A stretch of DNA of 64,000 nucleotides from Siderastrea siderea (taxonomy: Eukaryota > Cnidaria > Anthozoa > Scleractinia > Rhizangiidae): positions 14,211,679-14,275,678 of the forward strand of contig OZ034971.1 in assembly GCA_964030785.1 (NCBI GenBank), read 5' to 3'. The first letter of the stretch is position 1, and each line of letters starts with the position of its first letter. The position numbers and the translations under genes are program-made. The notes beneath the pieces were generated by a model. The model saw only the letters and a program-made list of their open reading frames with translations, was not told where the DNA came from and made no database searches. Positions 25,047 through 33,269 of this stretch are shown here, piece after piece.

Positions 25047-26205
25047 CACAGGACACCCAAGCATAACGTTTGAATATTATTAAAAATGGCGTTTCAAAAT
25101 ATAAGACTTTGTATGGGATTTCGAAGCGAACATTTTGAGCAATACATAACAGCAAACTAACTGAATAAAGTTCATGAAACATTACATGGTGTTGTTTGCT
25201 ATCCTAACAACGCATTTTGAGCAATTTTAGGTCTATTTACCTTACTGTGTATTAGTACATGTATAATACATTGACAAGGAAGGAGTCATTTGGCCCGATT
25301 TAGCCACTATCACCGCTCGACACGTTTCGGAATTCGCTCGAATTTACCCACAAATCTAGTTCAGGCTCCCATTCTGACTTAGCGACTTGACAAAAGGAAG
25401 ACATACAAGTGATTTTCTCAAAACCAGTTGCACATACCTCGTGTCCCAAAAGAATTATCCACTGCACAAAATCGTAATAGCATCTCAAAATAGGCCTCCA
25501 TGGATCGGTGAGGATCCCGATAGCCCCGTTTGACCGCGGTCGGCACTGGACACCAGTCAAATCATGCCCTTATCGGGAGGGCCACGCTCGTTTTGGTCGT
25601 GTTACAATTGTAGTAACTATGACCCGGTACGGACACAAAATTGTCGCTCCAACGTAGTCTGGTTCGCGTGAGAAAATCGTGTTACAAGCGGATAGCAAAA
25701 ATAAATCATTCCCATTTCTGAGTTTATATCCATTTTCAGGGTGTATATTTTCTTGTTTTTTTAATAAGTAGGTTACCTGACCGGCTTCATGCAAATATAG
25801 AAGTAGTTATATACTTGGGGGTACGAAAGCATTTTTTCAAAATGCTTTCTTACCAATCCCAAGTATTAACTACTTTCCATCTGATGGTAATATTTTATGG
25901 AAAACTATATGTTTTTTTATTTTTTGGTATCGAACACATGGCTCCATCACATGGCTTTATCACATGGCTCCATCACGGCAATAGAATCCTCGGCATGACA
26001 AAGTATTTGATTGGCTTGCGTTAGCAAGACATTCAAAGACGAAGTCACGGGGATGGAGGATTCGTCATTGCAAAAGGCGCCTTGGTGGGAAGAGCTCGAA
26101 GAGCGATGGGCGCCTTATTATGTGATGGTATTATGTGATGGTATTATTTGACGGTATTATTTTATGGAAAACTATATGTTTTTTTTTCATGGCGCCATTT
26201 TTTAT

Positions 26206-26292
26206 GCATTGGGGAACAAAAGCGGAGCTTTTGTGAGGCAGTGAATTGATCGCAAAGCGATCAAGAGGGGAAGTTTCTTTTTGCGATGCTGG
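26206..26292. repeat. 87-bp double-hairpin repeat, copy 1
   Basis: The 87-bp unit from gcattgggga to gatgctgg contains two perfect 8-bp stems with 3-nt loops. It is repeated directly at 26517-26603, just inside the left TIR. The right side has only the TIR copy, near 43099-43185. Confidence 0.9.
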
Positions 26293-26345
26293 TTTCATTT
26301 TATGGTTTCCTCTGGGAGGTATAAAAAGCATTTTCACATGTTGGT

Positions 26346-26444
26346 AGGAGCCGAGCAGGCTCGGGAAGTCGTCACTTTAGTGACGAGTGAGGCTCCTTTC
26401 AGCCTACAGTGGGTAGAGACGTAGTCTCGTAGGGCACTGTAGGC
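26346..26444. repeat. Two branched hairpins at the inner end of the TIR
   Basis: First structure: aggag at 26346-26350 pairs with ctcct at 26393-26397. It encloses two arms, ccgag/ctcgg (26351-26355 with 26360-26364) and tcgtcac/gtgacga (26369-26375 with 26380-26386). Second structure: gcctacagtg (26402-26411) pairs with cactgtaggc (26435-26444) and encloses gagac/gtctc (26416-26428). The same structures appear inverted at about 42950-43048. They resemble branched terminal hairpins in shape only; a role in replication or packaging is a guess. Confidence 0.8.
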
Positions 26445-26516
26445 AACATGGTTCCAGATCATTTTTATTTCATGTGGAAACGAACGCATTTTTATATATG
26501 CTAGATCCATATTTTC

Positions 26517-26603
26517 GCATTGGGGAACAAAAGCGGAGCTTTTGTGAGGCAGTGAATTGATCGCAAAGCGATCAAGAGGGGAAGTTTCTTTTTGCGATGC
26601 TGG
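26517..26603. repeat. 87-bp double-hairpin repeat, copy 2
   Basis: Direct repeat of 26206-26292 lying outside the left TIR, overlapping the 3' end of the gene at 26572-27156. It has no counterpart just inside the right TIR, so it probably arose by a local duplication or a TIR boundary shift. Confidence 0.85.
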
Positions 26604-27156
26604 TATTATTTTTTGGAAAAAATAATTGAAAACCGTTATATTGGTCGTATTTTTTTAATAATTTGCTAAATTCAGAAGAGTATGCATCATATCCATATTG
26701 GTTGTTAGTTAATATACTTAAAATATATTGTCTTTCGCTTTTATCGAACGGATTGCTATCATATGATTTGTATTTATTGATTGTACCGTTACGGTTTCTG
26801 AATTCGACTTTCTTATATTTGTGATAATATTTGTCCAAAAATCCGTGAAAGTGAATTTTATAAATTTTTATAGTTTTTGTACTGTTATCATTGTAATTAA
26901 TGGTTTTTAACATTTCTATTTCTATTTCTTTATATTCGGTTTCAGATTCATCGTTTTCATTCATATTACCTCTGTAAGTGTTTGATCTTTTTTCGTCAAT
27001 TGTACCATCAGGGTGTATGTATTCAACCATCTTCCATCTGAAATTTGGTGTTTTCTCATTACCAGCGTAATATTTTAAAATATGAATTTTTTTTGTACAT
27101 CCATCATCATAATGAATATTTATTGTCATTTTTACTTCTCGGGTTGCGATTTTCAT
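26572..27156 (-). CDS. Unrecognised Polinton protein, 194 aa
   Basis: I do not recognise this protein. It is hydrophilic, rich in Lys, Tyr, Asn and Asp, with no signal peptide or membrane segment. Its first 120 residues look like two or three related beta-rich blocks, each of the form I-x-YxDG/N-S/C-TKKIxI (residues about 11-25 and 88-102). The last dozen residues are encoded by the 87-bp hairpin repeat, so the original C-terminus may have been replaced. The start is supported by a TATATATAT stretch touching the ATG (27157-27169), the motif seen at most genes of the element. It is the gene closest to the left TIR. Confidence 0.65.
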   Translation of the reverse strand: MKIATREVKMTINIHYDDGCTKKIHILKYYAGNEKTPNFRWKMVEYIHPDGTIDEKRSNTYRGNMNENDESETEYKEIEIEMLKTINYNDNSTKTIKIYKIHFHGFLDKYYHKYKKVEFRNRNGTINKYKSYDSNPFDKSERQYILSILTNNQYGYDAYSSEFSKLLKKYDQYNGFQLFFPKNNTSIAKRNFPS

Positions 27157-27214
27157 ATATATATATTATTCAGATAATGTTTAAGAAAAATAATATCTCA
27201 CATAATAGTATAGA

Positions 27215-27778
27215 ATGAATTGTAACAAGGAATTACATGATGAACTGAAAGAATCAGGAGATATTGTTTGTCCTTTTTGTGACCAAAAATTGGAAGATTC
27301 TAATGAAAAACCGAAATATGATGAATGCTGTGATAATCAGTATATTATTAATGACGATGGGATGTTAGCCTGTCTAAGTTGTGGTATTGTTCAAGGATAT
27401 AATTATGTGAAAGAATATGTTAATTTTTATGAAAATAGACATAAATTTATTAGAAAATCTGTTTACCATCGAGAGTACCACATTAGCAACATATTACTCG
27501 ATATTGAAGAAAAATATAACATTAAAATATCAAACTGTCAGAAATATAAGATCGATAGAGTGTTTACAGAGATCGGTAAGGTTCTTAATGAAGTTAATGG
27601 AACTAGGAAAAGGATGATTAGCGTAAATTTCATTATGAGAAAGATATTCAAGATGATGGGAATACCTTACAAAAATATTCCAATTAGTAAATCGAAAAAA
27701 ACTTTAGCTTTTTATAATAAATATTGGGCTAGTATTATGTCTCTAATCGGTGATAAAATAAAATCTATTATTGGATGA
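27215..27778 (+). CDS. VLTF3-like zinc-ribbon late transcription factor, 187 aa
   Basis: The N-terminal third has a zinc-ribbon pattern: CPFC at residues 19-22, then ACLSCGIVQG near 52-61, plus a further CC pair. Next comes a YHREYHISNILLDIEE segment and a helical C-terminal region. This order of ribbon, Y-x-R-x2-H motif and helical domain fits the VLTF3/A2-like family of late-gene transcription factors known from poxviruses and other large DNA viruses. I assign it by pattern, without a search. It would act in transcription of late (virion) genes. It is the only plus-strand gene in the left block and overlaps the 3' end of the neighbouring minus-strand gene by 11 bases. A weaker AT motif (ataatagtataga) precedes the ATG. 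A generic TFIIB-type ribbon protein is the alternative. Confidence 0.65.
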   Translation: MNCNKELHDELKESGDIVCPFCDQKLEDSNEKPKYDECCDNQYIINDDGMLACLSCGIVQGYNYVKEYVNFYENRHKFIRKSVYHREYHISNILLDIEEKYNIKISNCQKYKIDRVFTEIGKVLNEVNGTRKRMISVNFIMRKIFKMMGIPYKNIPISKSKKTLAFYNKYWASIMSLIGDKIKSIIG

Positions 27779-28256
27779 ATACCTTATTATATTTCTTTTC
27801 AAATTTGTCAGTTAACGGACACATATCTACTATTATATCATCTAGAATTTTGACAAAATCAATAAATTCTTTGTCATTATATTCCAGTCCTCTCATAAAA
27901 GATCGCAAATGTGTTAAAACTTTTTCGTACGAAGTGTATGCGAATTTTAACATCTCAATCTTCCTTTTATAATTTTTAGCCTCTGAATATGATTTAAGTA
28001 AGAGCCCAGAACCGGATATCACTCCAAGAGGAATAGGGTTTAGTGTTACACCACCAACTACAGTCCCAGTTACTATCAAAAAAACAGATCCAATATTACA
28101 TGCAAGTTCTGCCTTTTTGTAATATTTAAATGTCATTTTTGCAAGCCAATATTTTTTATGATAGAATTTGTACAATGCTTTCAACTCAGATATTTGATCT
28201 TCCGTTAAATTTTCTGAAACATGGTTCCAATTGAATATGCTTTCACGTCTATCCAT
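27768..28256 (-). CDS. Predicted membrane protein, 162 aa
   Basis: I do not recognise the family. The N-terminal 50 residues form a charged helix (ENLTEDQISELKALYKFYHK). Two hydrophobic segments follow at about residues 54-70 (VFLIVTGTVVGGVTL) and 73-88 (IPLGVISGSGLLL) with a short proline turn between them, then a second charged helical region that ends EKKYNKVFIQ. This is the layout of a hairpin membrane protein with both ends on the same side, possibly in the virion or in a virus-modified host membrane (inference). The ATG is preceded directly by ATATATTATAT (28257-28267). Confidence 0.65.
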   Translation of the reverse strand: MDRRESIFNWNHVSENLTEDQISELKALYKFYHKKYWLAKMTFKYYKKAELACNIGSVFLIVTGTVVGGVTLNPIPLGVISGSGLLLKSYSEAKNYKRKIEMLKFAYTSYEKVLTHLRSFMRGLEYNDKEFIDFVKILDDIIVDMCPLTDKFEKKYNKVFIQ

Positions 28257-28261
28257 ATATA

Positions 28262-28384
28262 TTATATGGTTACATTTTTTTCTTTTTTGAACGATTTCTT
28301 AATACTGATGTATAATTTTCTGATGTTTCGAACTATTTTTTCTATATTCTCAATAATTTCGTTGATTAAAATAGCTGTTCTCAT
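28262..28384 (-). CDS. Small helical ORF, 40 aa
   Basis: A 40-codon frame runs from the ATG at 28384 down to a TAA at 28262-28264. It is rich in Ile, Glu and Lys (MRTAILINEIIENIEKIV at the N-terminus), predicts a single amphipathic helix, and ends with a lysine cluster. Its ATG is preceded by ctttataat, like other genes of the element. It sits in an otherwise empty gap of 280 bases and ends a few bases upstream of the next start. No family is recognised; a chance frame is possible. Confidence 0.35.
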   Translation of the reverse strand: MRTAILINEIIENIEKIVRNIRKLYISIKKSFKKEKNVTI

Positions 28385-28538
28385 TATATTATAAAGTTAG
28401 ATTATTCATTATCTTCTTCGGAATCCTCATTTTTTTGGGGGGGGGATAATAATATATTCTAAAAAGCATTCCATGCTCCAATCAGATGGATATCCCGCAT
28501 TGTGCTATATTGTAAATGAAAATTTTTGTGGAAAGTTA
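28385..28538 (-). other. Short gap with a coding remnant and a G9 run
   Basis: On the minus strand this gap can be read as a fragment with YPSDWSMECF near 28495-28465, running into an A7/C9 homopolymer at 28431-28446. Read past the homopolymer in another frame it would end in an acidic tail. This may be the remnant of a small gene broken at the homopolymer, or chance. Confidence 0.25.
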
Positions 28539-30233
28539 TCACGCACTTGTTTGATACTCGATACGAAGTATAATTGCGTTGTAACTTTTCCAAATATCAT
28601 CATTCATATTTAGTTCAAAAGCCAAAATCCCAGACGAAGGCATTTGGAAAGAATTTAGGTTTATTGTCTGATACCACCCACTTTTTCTTGAGGTAAAATT
28701 TCTTGAAGAGCTTAGAGTTCCAGTAAAAAAATTCCGTAAAGATGTTTTGAGTTTCAAAGATATTTTTTTGTGTCTATGTACAGTGACATGAGAAGAAGAA
28801 GAAGTGATTGGACGCGTACAATATATATCAATATTTTTCAAAATCGCTTCACCCGGCAATGACATTATTTCGGCGCCATTTAAAACAAAATTTTTGTTCC
28901 CTTTTGTCGAATTTAAAAAACCGTTTATGTGGTGAATGGAAGAGCGTAGTTGGTGCCCGTTTAAAGACAAATCCGTTTCCATTACCATCTTACCATTTTC
29001 AATAACAAAAGCGGTGTCATAGACACTTGGGTCAACATTTGAAATTGTTTCTTTAACACCATAGACAATTAAATGCCCAATTGTTAATAACGATTGCTTA
29101 CTGACTGTACCGTGCAGATCGAGATATATAAATTGTGGGGGTGAGCTACCCCATCTGTGAAAATGGATAACTGTTTTGGTGTACTTCTCGAATGTTTTGG
29201 TTGTTTCATCAGAAATTGAAATCGTTGTTCCTTGAGCTGTTACACTTATCTCATTCATTTCCGGCGGGAACCATTCAACGACCATTGTGTAATACCCCAC
29301 TGGAAGTTTATATAAGTTAAAACCAAGACGTGAGCGGTACTGGAAGGGTGAGCTTTTTTCAAACAAGAGTTTAAGTTGGTAAGCTTTTTTATTAATTTGA
29401 TGTGGAGAATTGGGAAAATCGACAATACCCAAAACCTCGATATTGTTTTCACTCGAAGATTCATCAGTGTCTTCCATCAAGTATCTGAAGGCGTCTCGTT
29501 TTTGTCCTGAGTTATTGATCTGAGATTCACGAATTTTTTGAGTGACAAGATTTCTCAAATCTTTTATTTCCTCTTGCACAAAATCAACATTAACTGCGGA
29601 TTTTGAATCTCTGTAATCGGTTTGTAAGTTAATAATTTTATTGTTATTTAAATTCAAGTTTCCAGTCATATTGTTGGCGTCTCTTTGGTTTGATGGAAGA
29701 TCAAGATTGATAATTGAATTATTTTTCATATCAATATCAGATCCTTTATCCAGTTTTTTTTCAAGCTGATTTTCGACATACTTTTTATTAACACAATGGT
29801 CTGAATTAACTGGATCTTTCACATTTGTGATGAAATTATTGTTCATGTCAATATGTTGCTCCATTCGACCTCCTTCCTTCTTTGACAAGAATATCTCTCT
29901 TTGCGATTCATAACTGATAACCTTGTTGAGATTACCATGAACTGGATAATTGTCTTTTGGGACAATGAGTGACCCTGTCATCGTATCACCTGCTTTTAGC
30001 ATGAATTGAGATGTATCCACACTTGGAATATTGGCTATCTCTGAATCAAGATAAGATTTTGTAACCACGTCATTATTATTAGTTCCCTGTTTTACATTAA
30101 CCAGTTTTTTGTTTTGCATATCATAATCATTATTAGAATCTAATTTAAATCCAATACCAGGTAAGCCTCTTAAACCTATCTTACCTAGTCCTTGAGAATC
30201 ATCATGATTAAGGATTCCGTTAGTATAACTCAT
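28539..30233 (-). CDS. Fiber-like virion protein with repeated shaft motifs, 564 aa
   Basis: The first 220 residues contain four or five spaced repeats of the form DMxNxxIxNLxxPxxxxDAVxKxYVxxxI (for example DYDMQNKKLVNV, HIDMNNNFITNV, DIDMKNNSIINL, NLNLNNNKIINL), and a further one near residue 415. Such repeats are common in trimeric tail-fiber and spike shafts. A short Gly-rich segment (GLRGLPGIGF) is near the N-terminus, and the C-terminal half is beta-rich without a known motif. I infer a virion fiber for host attachment. The start is supported by ATAATATTA directly upstream of the ATG (30234-30242). The gene is followed at 11 bases by the packaging ATPase on the same strand. Confidence 0.6.
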   Translation of the reverse strand: MSYTNGILNHDDSQGLGKIGLRGLPGIGFKLDSNNDYDMQNKKLVNVKQGTNNNDVVTKSYLDSEIANIPSVDTSQFMLKAGDTMTGSLIVPKDNYPVHGNLNKVISYESQREIFLSKKEGGRMEQHIDMNNNFITNVKDPVNSDHCVNKKYVENQLEKKLDKGSDIDMKNNSIINLDLPSNQRDANNMTGNLNLNNNKIINLQTDYRDSKSAVNVDFVQEEIKDLRNLVTQKIRESQINNSGQKRDAFRYLMEDTDESSSENNIEVLGIVDFPNSPHQINKKAYQLKLLFEKSSPFQYRSRLGFNLYKLPVGYYTMVVEWFPPEMNEISVTAQGTTISISDETTKTFEKYTKTVIHFHRWGSSPPQFIYLDLHGTVSKQSLLTIGHLIVYGVKETISNVDPSVYDTAFVIENGKMVMETDLSLNGHQLRSSIHHINGFLNSTKGNKNFVLNGAEIMSLPGEAILKNIDIYCTRPITSSSSHVTVHRHKKISLKLKTSLRNFFTGTLSSSRNFTSRKSGWYQTINLNSFQMPSSGILAFELNMNDDIWKSYNAIILRIEYQTSA

Positions 30234-30244
30234 ATAATATTAGT

Positions 30245-30886
30245 TTAGATTTTTTCATCGAAATTTCGGGCTACCTTTTTTTTAACCTTATCAACATACA
30301 AAAAACTGTATGGATCCTTAGTAGCTTTCTGATAATATGATTTATTTATGTTCAGTTCTCGGCAAATCATCGATTGCTCGTTTATAGAAGGAAAATCAAA
30401 AACACAAAAATGTGTACTATTCAGTCTTATTGTTTTATCGGTTCCGTAATAGCTTTGACTCAAATATATACAACAACAATTTTTATTTCTAGAATTGGTA
30501 AAGTAGTCTCGTATCCGTTCGTCATTTTTCTTACCTGTATTCAAATAGTCATCAAATATGATTAATTTTTGGTTTTCATCAGACAAATCTGTCAGAGGGA
30601 TGATTTCATCGTTACTTGCTTCTATCACGTCATAACCGACCTCTTTTGATATTGGTTCAAGAGATTTTAACAGATGCTTATATTTGCTTTGTTGGAGATT
30701 GCGAGCGTAAAGATATATTTTATCAAAATAGAGAAGCCTATATATCATATCAAGCAAAAGGTTAGTCTTGCCACCACCAGAGGGGGCACAAATAAGCATC
30801 CTGAAACATCGGTTTGGCATGAAACTCTTTAATTGAACAAAATCGTTGTTTTCATCATCTTGAATGTCGTAATTTTGTATCTTCAT
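30245..30886 (-). CDS. FtsK/HerA-type genome-packaging ATPase, 213 aa
   Basis: Walker A is APSGGGKT at residues 34-41, Walker B is LIIFDD at 108-113, and a CCCIYLSQSYY strand near residue 145 fits the sensor/glutamine motif of the A32-like branch. The length is normal for Polinton ATPases. The enzyme would hydrolyse ATP to drive the genome into the preformed capsid. The start is set by ATGATATTATG directly upstream (30887-30897). It is the first gene of the leftward block, facing the rightward virion genes across a divergent promoter region of about 130 bases. Confidence 0.9.
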   Translation of the reverse strand: MKIQNYDIQDDENNDFVQLKSFMPNRCFRMLICAPSGGGKTNLLLDMIYRLLYFDKIYLYARNLQQSKYKHLLKSLEPISKEVGYDVIEASNDEIIPLTDLSDENQKLIIFDDYLNTGKKNDERIRDYFTNSRNKNCCCIYLSQSYYGTDKTIRLNSTHFCVFDFPSINEQSMICRELNINKSYYQKATKDPYSFLYVDKVKKKVARNFDEKI

Positions 30887-31014
30887 ATGATATTATGTTA
30901 TACAATTTTATCGTATTGCGACACGCTATGCGACACGCTATGCGAGCGTTTTTATATATGATAACCCTAATTTTTCCGAACAAAATACGAAATTTTATGT
31001 AAACAAATGATATA
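30887..31014. promoter_or_regulatory. Divergent promoter region of the Polinton
   Basis: The 128 bases between the ATPase (minus) and the PPxY protein (plus) carry atgatattatg next to the left ATG and gatata next to the right ATG. A short duplication, gcgacacgctat, occurs twice at about 30918-30940. Both gene blocks start from here, so this is the likely hub of late transcription. Confidence 0.5.
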
Positions 31015-32010
31015 ATGAGTTTACTCAAATGGAAAGAAATGGCTGAGAAACGATCCGAGCTTGGTAAAAAGATTAACACAGTGAGAGAGACAATAAAACA
31101 AAAAACGATATCTGATCAAATGGGTGAAGTTGAGGCAGAGAAACTTTTCAAACCTATAACATCAGGATTAAAGGAACTTACAGCCCCAAAAGCACCGTTG
31201 AGAAGATTGGTAAAGAAAAAGCGACCTGTTCCAGATTATGGAATAGCTATTGATGATGAAGTGCCTGATTATGGATTGGACGATTTGTTTGATCAACCTG
31301 TTCTACCACAAAATGACAAACAATTGGTTCCAAAACCTCCATCTTATGAAGATGTCCTTGAGGATTTAGCATCAGGTAAAAAACAAATGTATATAGATCC
31401 AGAATACATGTATGAACCAGAAGATCTTCCACCTGAATACGAAGAAGAAGAAGTACCAGATTACGAAATCCTTGAGGAGGATGAAATTAACCGAGTTTTA
31501 GATGAATATAATCTTCCGAACTACGATGATGTTGAATTACGACTCAAACAAGAAGAAATGAATGACCAAAAAAAGAAATCTTATCTGAAAAAAATCTTGA
31601 AAGATGCTAAAGAGAAACGGCAACAACTAAATGGCCATTCGATGAATATTACTAAAAAATTAAATAGTGGCTCAATCACTGAAGCTGAGGCTCAATATCA
31701 AAGAAAAATTATTCAAGATACAAGAAAGGTTCTTACTGATTATGTAAATTACAATAATCAAAGACTGAAAAATATTAAAGGATCTGGTTTGAAGAAAAAA
31801 ACAAAAAGAGGTGGACAGGTAATGTTTTTCAATAATCCAACAGAAATGATGAAAAAACTTGAACTGATTATCGGATCAAAGGTTGCTGGTAATAATAGCA
31901 TAGAGCTAAGAAACACAGGTGTCGCACTTCTCGACATCTTGTTGAGAAATTCAATACTCAATAAGCCGCAATATAACAAAATATACAAAAACTATTTTAG
32001 TCTAAACTAA
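31015..32010 (+). CDS. PPxY-motif virion protein, 331 aa
   Basis: I do not recognise a named family. The first 70 residues are basic. Residues about 75-165 are acidic and proline-rich, with three PDY repeats (VPDYG twice, VPDYE) and two PPxY motifs (PPSY near residue 110, PPEY near 139). The C-terminal half is helical and lysine-rich. PPxY motifs recruit NEDD4-type ubiquitin ligases and occur in the adenovirus membrane-lytic protein and in retroviral Gag; the use here is inferred. IKGSG near residue 258 fits the adenain-type site pattern (I/L/M)xGx-G, so it may be processed by the element's protease. It opens the rightward block, with GATATA touching the ATG. Confidence 0.65.
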   Translation: MSLLKWKEMAEKRSELGKKINTVRETIKQKTISDQMGEVEAEKLFKPITSGLKELTAPKAPLRRLVKKKRPVPDYGIAIDDEVPDYGLDDLFDQPVLPQNDKQLVPKPPSYEDVLEDLASGKKQMYIDPEYMYEPEDLPPEYEEEEVPDYEILEEDEINRVLDEYNLPNYDDVELRLKQEEMNDQKKKSYLKKILKDAKEKRQQLNGHSMNITKKLNSGSITEAEAQYQRKIIQDTRKVLTDYVNYNNQRLKNIKGSGLKKKTKRGGQVMFFNNPTEMMKKLELIIGSKVAGNNSIELRNTGVALLDILLRNSILNKPQYNKIYKNYFSLN

Positions 32011-32018
32011 TCATATAA

Positions 32019-32780
32019 ATGAATAGACAACTTATCTTATCATCCCATACAGTCAGAGACAAGAATGGTAATAAACCGAGTGATTTCATAATCAAATACA
32101 TCAATCCGATAATTCTCAATCCAAATCGACAATATGAAATCGGACTAGACCGAATCATTTCAATGTCATTTACTTGGTTTAATGTGACAAAAGAACTCAA
32201 TAATCAGAAAATCAGATATTCATCTGATAGTGGTACTAATTGGACAGAGTTGATATTAAGTCCTGGTGTATGGAACTATGTCGATTTCAATAATTTTTTA
32301 AAGGATGAAACTAAAACAGGAACAGCTAACAATCCGTCATATCCGATCAGTCTCGAATTCGACGATACAATATTTCGCACAATAATCACATTAGCCACAA
32401 ATTATAGATTAGATCTGACTCAGTCAGATTTCAATAATCTCATCGGTTTCAATAAAAAGATTCTAACTTCTTCTGAAAATGTTGGTGATTACATTCCTAA
32501 TCTCTCTCAAGACAGGGAAATCTTGAACGTTCATTGTGACCTCATATCCGAAAGTCTAGTTGATGGTGATGAAACGGATATTATATATAGTTTCAGTACC
32601 TCAACTCTCACCCCGAGTTATAGTTTCACACAAGAGCCAAGACGAGTACAGTTCAATCCTGTCAATAAAAATACGATTAATAAAATTCGGATTTATATCA
32701 CCGACGGTAAACGAAGAATTATACATCTTAATCATAGTGACACTTCATTCAGTTTGATTTTAAGAGAGAAGAGAGATTAA
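32019..32780 (+). CDS. Minor capsid protein (penton-like), 253 aa
   Basis: The protein is beta-rich with no membrane segment. It starts MNRQLILSSHTVRDKNGNKPSDF and includes a QYEIGLDRIISMSFTWFN block, which fits the Polinton minor capsid (penton base, single jelly roll) family by position, size and style. It lies 8 bases after the preceding gene and 18 before the next, ahead of the major capsid gene, the usual order in Polintons. It would form the capsid vertices. The start is supported by CATATAA directly before the ATG. The call rests on context and pattern without a search. Confidence 0.75.
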   Translation: MNRQLILSSHTVRDKNGNKPSDFIIKYINPIILNPNRQYEIGLDRIISMSFTWFNVTKELNNQKIRYSSDSGTNWTELILSPGVWNYVDFNNFLKDETKTGTANNPSYPISLEFDDTIFRTIITLATNYRLDLTQSDFNNLIGFNKKILTSSENVGDYIPNLSQDREILNVHCDLISESLVDGDETDIIYSFSTSTLTPSYSFTQEPRRVQFNPVNKNTINKIRIYITDGKRRIIHLNHSDTSFSLILREKRD

Positions 32781-32798
32781 TCTAACTAATAGTTATAT

Positions 32799-33170
32799 AT
32801 GTCGTCGTATGAATACAAGCGTATTTATCATCCAAAACTTGGACGATTTGTTTATGAACATAAAGGATCTGGGATCATTGTTGACAACATTTTCAAACCT
32901 GTTGGAAGGGTGTTAAGTAAAGTTCCAGAAATGGTTTTAAAACCTTTTGCCAAAAAAGCGCTTGAATCTGGTATTTCACATGCTGGAGACAAACTGGGAA
33001 AAAAAGCAGCTGAAAAAAGCGGAGAGCTTATTATGAGAAAATTACACGGTTCAACTAAACAATCAATGAATAAAACCATGAAACCAACCAAACCTACTAA
33101 ACCAAAACAAGAAGAAGATTACAACACAATTCTGAATAGACTTATATCTGGTACTGGATTAAGACGATAA
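32799..33170 (+). CDS. Small basic virion protein with amphipathic helix, 123 aa
   Basis: The protein has a KRIYHPKLGRFVYEHKGSGI N-terminus, then a long amphipathic helix (VGRVLSKVPEMVLKPFAKKAL), then a basic, threonine- and proline-rich tail and a C-terminal LISGTGLRR. HKGSG-I and ISGT-G resemble adenain cleavage sites, so a short N-terminal propeptide and a C-terminal clip are plausible. That arrangement recalls the membrane-lytic minor protein of adenoviruses (inference). TTATATATG forms the start. It sits between the minor and major capsid genes. Confidence 0.6.
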   Translation: MSSYEYKRIYHPKLGRFVYEHKGSGIIVDNIFKPVGRVLSKVPEMVLKPFAKKALESGISHAGDKLGKKAAEKSGELIMRKLHGSTKQSMNKTMKPTKPTKPKQEEDYNTILNRLISGTGLRR

Positions 33171-33269
33171 AATGTTATTAAAAAGTGAGTTTTATCCAAT
33201 TATAAATAGACTAGCAAGTGGGAAATGGTTTATATAAAAAGTGAATTTTATCTAAACTATCAATATATA

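Larger units (their letters stand above)
25047..26474. repeat. Left terminal inverted repeat of the Polinton
   Basis: Matches 42920-45026 in inverted orientation in two blocks: 25047 to about 25673 (with about 44402-45026) and about 25798-26474 (with 42920 to about 43620). The stretch at 25674-25797 has no partner. The TIR is rich in hairpins: a long imperfect palindrome at 25802-25875, aaggcgc arms near 26074 and 26110, acaaaagc/gcttttgt at 26216-26234, ttgatcgc/gcgatcaa at 26246-26264, and branched structures at 26346-26444. Confidence 0.9.

Noticed and set aside
25300..25560. Protein encoded in both TIRs (also at 44587-44775)
   Set aside because: The frame is shared only because the TIR sequence is shared; the two versions differ at the N-terminus, and neither has a start motif.
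26346..26444. Parvovirus-type inverted terminal repeat
   Set aside because: The branched shape is similar, but it lies at the inner TIR border, not at the termini, and the element encodes a protein-primed polymerase and no Rep protein.
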